Shown here in pieces: positions 7,381 through 10,598 of a stretch of DNA of 10,598 nt. Every line of letters begins with the position of its first letter. The first letter of the stretch is position 1. The position numbers were made by a program, and so were the translations under genes. The DNA comes from Desulfobacterales bacterium HSG17 (GTDB taxonomy: Bacteria; Desulfobacterota; Desulfobacteria; Desulfobacterales; Desulfococcaceae), in assembly GCA_030377945.1 (NCBI GenBank), contig JAUCGD010000102.1, positions 1 through 10,598 on the forward strand, read 5' to 3'. Under the pieces are notes generated by a model. The model did no database searches and had not been told where the DNA came from. It saw only the letters and a list, made by a program, of their open reading frames with translations.

Positions 7381-8631
7381 TTACCTGAGACGCAAAGAGT
7401 TTATTGTTTCAAAATAATTGTTACGACAGTAATTCTCAACTTTCGTCATGGTATTGAATGCTTCTGAAAAGTTGTTTTTTCCTATCGTAAATAAACCATG
7501 TCCATAAACAATTGCAGAGTCTGATTGTTCAAGAGCGTAAGGAAGTGTATTACAAAGTCCAAAAGGGCCTGTACCGACTTCACCGGGAACAATAGGCGTG
7601 GTTCCTGCAAATCGTTTTTTCGGGCATCGAATATGGCATTGTTTATTGAATTTGCAGACAGCTTTCTCTTCTGGTTTACAATCCATTGATGCGATAACGC
7701 TGAATTTTGGATGCCCGTGCAGGATAGTTTTACAGCCTGTTTTTTCAATAATTTTTATATGGGCTGAAAGTTCGCTTGATGCTGTAAGGCCTGCACTGGA
7801 AGAACCATCTAAGGGTACTGGATCAATACACCCTTCAAGTTCATCAAGGCAGCTTCCGGTCTGGCTGATGTACAGAGTATTATTCCAATAACAGGAAACA
7901 TTGCCAAAATAGGAATCCACAAGCTCATATTCAATAGTTTTCCTGCCAGCTTCAACAACAGCTGCATAAATTTGGCTTTCATTGTTAAAAGAAGAAATTG
8001 CAAATTGAGGCAACTGCTCAGGCAGGGGTTGAATATATGGGATAATCAGATCAAATAAATCATGTGCTTTTTTTGTCGCTTCCCCTGTTTGAATATCATA
8101 AAGATAGTCAGTGAAAAATTTAACAAAACCTGCAAAACATACTGAACTGATTGTTACAAAACACTGTTCAGGGCTGACAGTACCATGGGCAATAATGGCA
8201 GGTTTTTTTAAGGCAACATGATTTTTAACATTGTCATGGGGCTTTTTTGGAACAATAATTACACTTTTTCTTTTTTTTAATACTTTAATAATTTTGTCAG
8301 CATTGAAATCATCAATAACAGGCAGATCATGGAGAAAAGTCTTTGTTTCACAATCTTTTGGATGGATTATGCCATGTCCTGCTCTCTTTTCAAGGGCACT
8401 CTGCCCAAGAAAATTCATAATATGTCCATAGGGTTCTTCCGGCCTTAAAAAAATCAGCGAATTTATATTCAATCCCCTGAAAACTTTTTTTAAAATATTA
8501 GTTTCATCTGCTTTTCGATTCCAGACAAGAATGTCATCTATCCCTCCAACAAGGGGCTGTGATACTCCCTGACTACTTCCAAGTTTTGCCCGGATAAGTT
8601 TATCTGCATATTTTTTTACTAATTGTTCCAT
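7381..8631 (-). CDS. Class II aldolase/adducin family protein with an extra N-terminal domain
   Basis: The C-terminal half (about residues 225-405) is a class II aldolase/adducin domain of the FucA/AraD kind. It has the phosphate-loop-like SYFGNVS (240-246), ISQTGS (255-260), the acidic residue E287 in TASSELSAHIKI, the metal ligands H305 and H307 in HGHP, and a third histidine H378 in YGHGLFTIG. The zinc triad and the probable catalytic acid are therefore present, so aldolase or decarboxylase activity is plausible. The first 200 residues are not needed in ordinary family members of about 210-230 residues; they may be a degenerate second copy of the fold (AHGTVSPEQ, 148-156). Four cysteines cluster at 318, 326, 332 and 336. 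It lies downstream of the AOR gene with a 13-base overlap, so the two are cotranslated. The exact substrate is unknown. Confidence 0.85.
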   Translation of the reverse strand: MEQLVKKYADKLIRAKLGSSQGVSQPLVGGIDDILVWNRKADETNILKKVFRGLNINSLIFLRPEEPYGHIMNFLGQSALEKRAGHGIIHPKDCETKTFLHDLPVIDDFNADKIIKVLKKRKSVIIVPKKPHDNVKNHVALKKPAIIAHGTVSPEQCFVTISSVCFAGFVKFFTDYLYDIQTGEATKKAHDLFDLIIPYIQPLPEQLPQFAISSFNNESQIYAAVVEAGRKTIEYELVDSYFGNVSCYWNNTLYISQTGSCLDELEGCIDPVPLDGSSSAGLTASSELSAHIKIIEKTGCKTILHGHPKFSVIASMDCKPEEKAVCKFNKQCHIRCPKKRFAGTTPIVPGEVGTGPFGLCNTLPYALEQSDSAIVYGHGLFTIGKNNFSEAFNTMTKVENYCRNNYFETINSLRLR

Positions 8632-10412
8632 AAGCTGCAGGCTTCACGTAATAATCCCAGTGACTTTGCTTTTTCCTTTTGTGGATGACCTTTTGAATCA
8701 AGGCCCCTGACTGTATAATATTTTTTTCTTGCCTGGTAAAAATCATTCCGGTTAATGGGAGGGATATCAATTTTATTACCGCTGGATCCTGCCATGGTAA
8801 AAAATCTGTCTGGAAGGTCATCGTCTTTTTCATCAAACCCATTTAAAGCATTTATGATTCTCTCATTATAATATATACTTTCCCCTTTTTTTAACAGATC
8901 CTGGGCAGTGGTTTTAATTCCGGTTACAGCTTCAAAAGCATTGGCATACTCTTCAAGCCCTGCAGCAAAAAAAGTAAATTTGCAGGCGGTAAGAGAATCA
9001 ACAACAGCATTTAAATCTTCGGCAATTTTAATAATTCTTGCCTTGCCGCTGAAACTGAATCGGTCTGTGGCAACAGGTTTTCTAAATATTTCATGGCTGA
9101 TTGGATAGGCTCTTAAATGGCATCCACCCCTGGTGGACAGTGCATATCCCAAAGCCATTCCATAGGCTCCACGGGGATCATAAGCTGGAAGTTCCAATCC
9201 CTTTACAGCCATGGCAGCATCGGGTTTTCCCATTTTTTTTGCATAAAGAGATGCGCCCAAAGCAAGATCCTTTCCCTCATGTTTTCCAAGTGCAATATCG
9301 TCAAGAAGGGATAATAGTTTTTTTTTAGTATAATCAATACCTTTAATTTCACGTCGGCACGATAAGACTGATGCTGCCGATATGGTGTCCATACCATAAT
9401 CATTGCAAAGTTCATTTGCTTTTATAACTAAATCAATATCTTTACAGCCAATAAGGGCTGTGAAATGGGACATTGTTTCAAATTCAGGCATGGTAAATTT
9501 ATGCCTGCTGTCTGTCTGGGTTTGGATGCCGGTTTTTTTACACATTATATGGCAGCCGAGACAGCCGTGTTTTTTTTGTGTATAAGTTTTTTGATAAGCT
9601 GCTGCATTAAGTTGTGATGCATATTTGAAATTTGTGCTCAAAAAATTATCTGTGGGCATCATTCTCCGGTTGTCCATGAGATCATATACCGCACCAGTAC
9701 CAAGGTTGCTGAAACCATGCTCTCCCATAAGCACGGGAGAAGCCGCTGTAAGCCTTAAGATATCTTCTCTTGCACGTTTCAATTTTGCAGGGTTTTTTAC
9801 CCTGCATTTGCCTGTTCCATCCACCATGAGATATTTCAGTTTTTTTTGGGCAAAGCAGAGCCCAAGACCGGTTCTTCCTGCTGCATGATGCTGATCTGCT
9901 GTGATAGATGCAAAGCGTACACCATTTTCAGCTGCAGGCCCAATTGATGATAAAGATGCTTTTCCAGGTTTAAGACTTTTATGAACAGCATTTGTGTCAA
10001 GTCCCCAGAGTTTGACAGCGTCTTTAAATTCTATCAGATCATCTTTTATTGTAATGCCGATTGGAGTCTTGCTTGCGCCTTTGATAACAATGCCGTCCCA
10101 GCCAGCATTTTTAAGTCTGAAACCAAGTTTGCCGCCAATGGAAGAGTCTGCAACAGCTCCTGTGAGTGGAGATTTTGAACTAATATGAACTCTCCCGGAT
10201 GTTGGAGATATCGTCCCGGTAAGAGGTCCTGTAAATATACTGATTACCATCCCGGGATGATCCCATGGAAGGTTTGCACACTGCCTTAAATATCGTGTGC
10301 CAAATCCTTTGCCACCAAGATAAAAGCTATAAGTATCAAGTTCAGGCACCTCAATATTAAAGATCTTTTTTGTAAGATCAATGTGCAGTATTTTACCTGT
10401 CCATCCATACAT
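8619..10412 (-). CDS. Tungsten-dependent aldehyde:ferredoxin oxidoreductase (AOR family)
   Basis: AOR enzymes oxidise aldehydes to carboxylic acids with ferredoxin as acceptor, using a bis-pterin tungsten cofactor and one [4Fe-4S] cluster. The start MYGWTGKILHIDL and the following YLGGKGFGTRYL are characteristic, which fixes the start codon. FTGPLTGTISPTSGR (60-74) and AGRTGLG (178-184) match pterin-binding regions. The cluster ligands are C284, C287 and C291 (CLGCHIMC) and C477 (LTACKF). PEFET (309-313), DPRG (412-415) and DLPDRFF (532-538) are further family landmarks, and H440 may match the active-site histidine of archaeal AOR. At 597 residues it has full length. It is the first gene of a leftward operon with the class II aldolase. 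Its physiological aldehyde is not evident. The protein is cytoplasmic, with no signal peptide. Confidence 0.95.
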   Translation of the reverse strand: MYGWTGKILHIDLTKKIFNIEVPELDTYSFYLGGKGFGTRYLRQCANLPWDHPGMVISIFTGPLTGTISPTSGRVHISSKSPLTGAVADSSIGGKLGFRLKNAGWDGIVIKGASKTPIGITIKDDLIEFKDAVKLWGLDTNAVHKSLKPGKASLSSIGPAAENGVRFASITADQHHAAGRTGLGLCFAQKKLKYLMVDGTGKCRVKNPAKLKRAREDILRLTAASPVLMGEHGFSNLGTGAVYDLMDNRRMMPTDNFLSTNFKYASQLNAAAYQKTYTQKKHGCLGCHIMCKKTGIQTQTDSRHKFTMPEFETMSHFTALIGCKDIDLVIKANELCNDYGMDTISAASVLSCRREIKGIDYTKKKLLSLLDDIALGKHEGKDLALGASLYAKKMGKPDAAMAVKGLELPAYDPRGAYGMALGYALSTRGGCHLRAYPISHEIFRKPVATDRFSFSGKARIIKIAEDLNAVVDSLTACKFTFFAAGLEEYANAFEAVTGIKTTAQDLLKKGESIYYNERIINALNGFDEKDDDLPDRFFTMAGSSGNKIDIPPINRNDFYQARKKYYTVRGLDSKGHPQKEKAKSLGLLREACSLWNN

Positions 10413-10462
10413 ATTTTAACTCAAACCCCCAAAGCAATTCTATAATAAATATTTACTTCCAA

Positions 10463-10468
10463 ATTATA
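10463..10468 (-). promoter_or_regulatory. Candidate -10 box (TATAAT) for the AOR-aldolase operon
   Basis: Read leftward, TATAAT lies about 50 bases upstream of the AOR start codon. No good -35 hexamer stands 16-18 bases further upstream; the region there is only A/T. In DNA this AT-rich a TATAAT can occur by chance, so this is tentative. A -10 with a poor -35 would fit an activator-dependent promoter, and a dyad sits in the right place for one. Confidence 0.35.
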
Positions 10469-10500
10469 ATTAACTTGTTTTTTATAAATATTACATGATA

Positions 10501-10529
10501 TTCAGAAATGATACTATATTATTTCTGAA
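10501..10529. promoter_or_regulatory. Perfect inverted repeat TTCAGAAAT-N11-ATTTCTGAA, possible operator
   Basis: The 9-base arms at 10501-10509 and 10521-10529 are exact reverse complements around an 11-base AT spacer. ATGAT (10495-10499) and ATCAT (10534-10538) extend the symmetry imperfectly. The centre is about 103 bases upstream of the AOR start and about 60 bases upstream of the start point implied by the candidate -10 box, a typical place for an activator or a distal operator. There is no U-run after either arm, so a terminator is less likely. The protein that would bind is unknown. Confidence 0.45.
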
Positions 10530-10598
10530 AATAATCATAGAATAAGTTGGGATTGAATATTTGCCACAGTCGCAAGTTTCAGGATGTTTGCCTGGAAG

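Noticed and set aside
9203..9415. Short open frames on either strand within the AOR gene, including 9101-9328 on the + strand
   Set aside because: All are antisense or out-of-frame shadows of a clearly conserved 597-residue AOR, with no ribosome site or recognisable protein.
10578..10597. Hairpin-like TTCAGG ... CCTGGAA near the right edge, considered as part of a cofactor riboswitch
   Set aside because: The stem is short with one bulge, the element is cut by the window end, and no conserved riboswitch core can be recognised.
10491..10598. 35-codon frame open to the right edge on the - strand, possibly the 3' end of a gene beyond the window
   Set aside because: The translation is unrecognisable apart from a C-x-C in PETCDCGK, and the dyad at 10501-10529 lies inside it. 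A short open stretch like this is expected by chance, though a truncated gene cannot be excluded.
10541..10598. Sigma-54 type promoter around TGGCAAATATTCAATC on the - strand
   Set aside because: The GG is not followed by GC at the required ten-base spacing.

Overview
The window is AT-rich bacterial DNA with short intergenic gaps. Its gene content is late cobalamin biosynthesis, a LivFG-type ABC transporter next to a long-chain acyl-CoA ligase, and a tungsten-type aldehyde:ferredoxin oxidoreductase (AOR). This fits an anaerobic Desulfobacterota member, most like the Desulfobacteraceae (Desulfobacula/Desulfobacter relatives). That placement is an inference from protein style and gene partnerships; no search was run.

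Layout. Positions 1-2852 on the + strand are a cobalamin nucleotide-loop block: the 3' part of cobU, a radical SAM protein with a C-terminal winged-helix-like region, cobS (ATGA overlap with the radical SAM gene), and the 5' half of a cobD-type aminotransferase gene. Positions 2853-7350 on the + strand are a Liv-type transporter/ligase block: a substrate-binding protein without its own start or signal peptide, livG, livF and an AMP-forming acyl-CoA ligase whose start overlaps livF. Positions 7381-10412 on the - strand are a two-gene operon: AOR first, then a class II aldolase/adducin-family protein overlapping it by 13 bases. The two blocks converge at 7351-7380. The last 186 bases are an AT-rich upstream region with a perfect 9+9 base dyad and a TATAAT box pointing at the AOR gene.

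The main oddity is the open frame 2286-3980. About 189 residues of a CobD/HisC-type PLP enzyme, ending before its catalytic lysine, run in frame into the mature part of a periplasmic amino-acid-type binding protein. Neither half looks functional as it stands. The two permease genes expected with livF and livG are also missing from this side of the junction. The simplest readings are a real deletion that joined two operons, or an assembly misjoin; a designed bifunctional protein is the least likely. The rest is recognisable metabolism. The cob genes attach the lower-ligand nucleotide to cobinamide, the Liv/ligase genes probably import and CoA-activate a carboxylic acid, and the aldolase/AOR pair probably makes or handles an aldehyde and oxidises it with ferredoxin.
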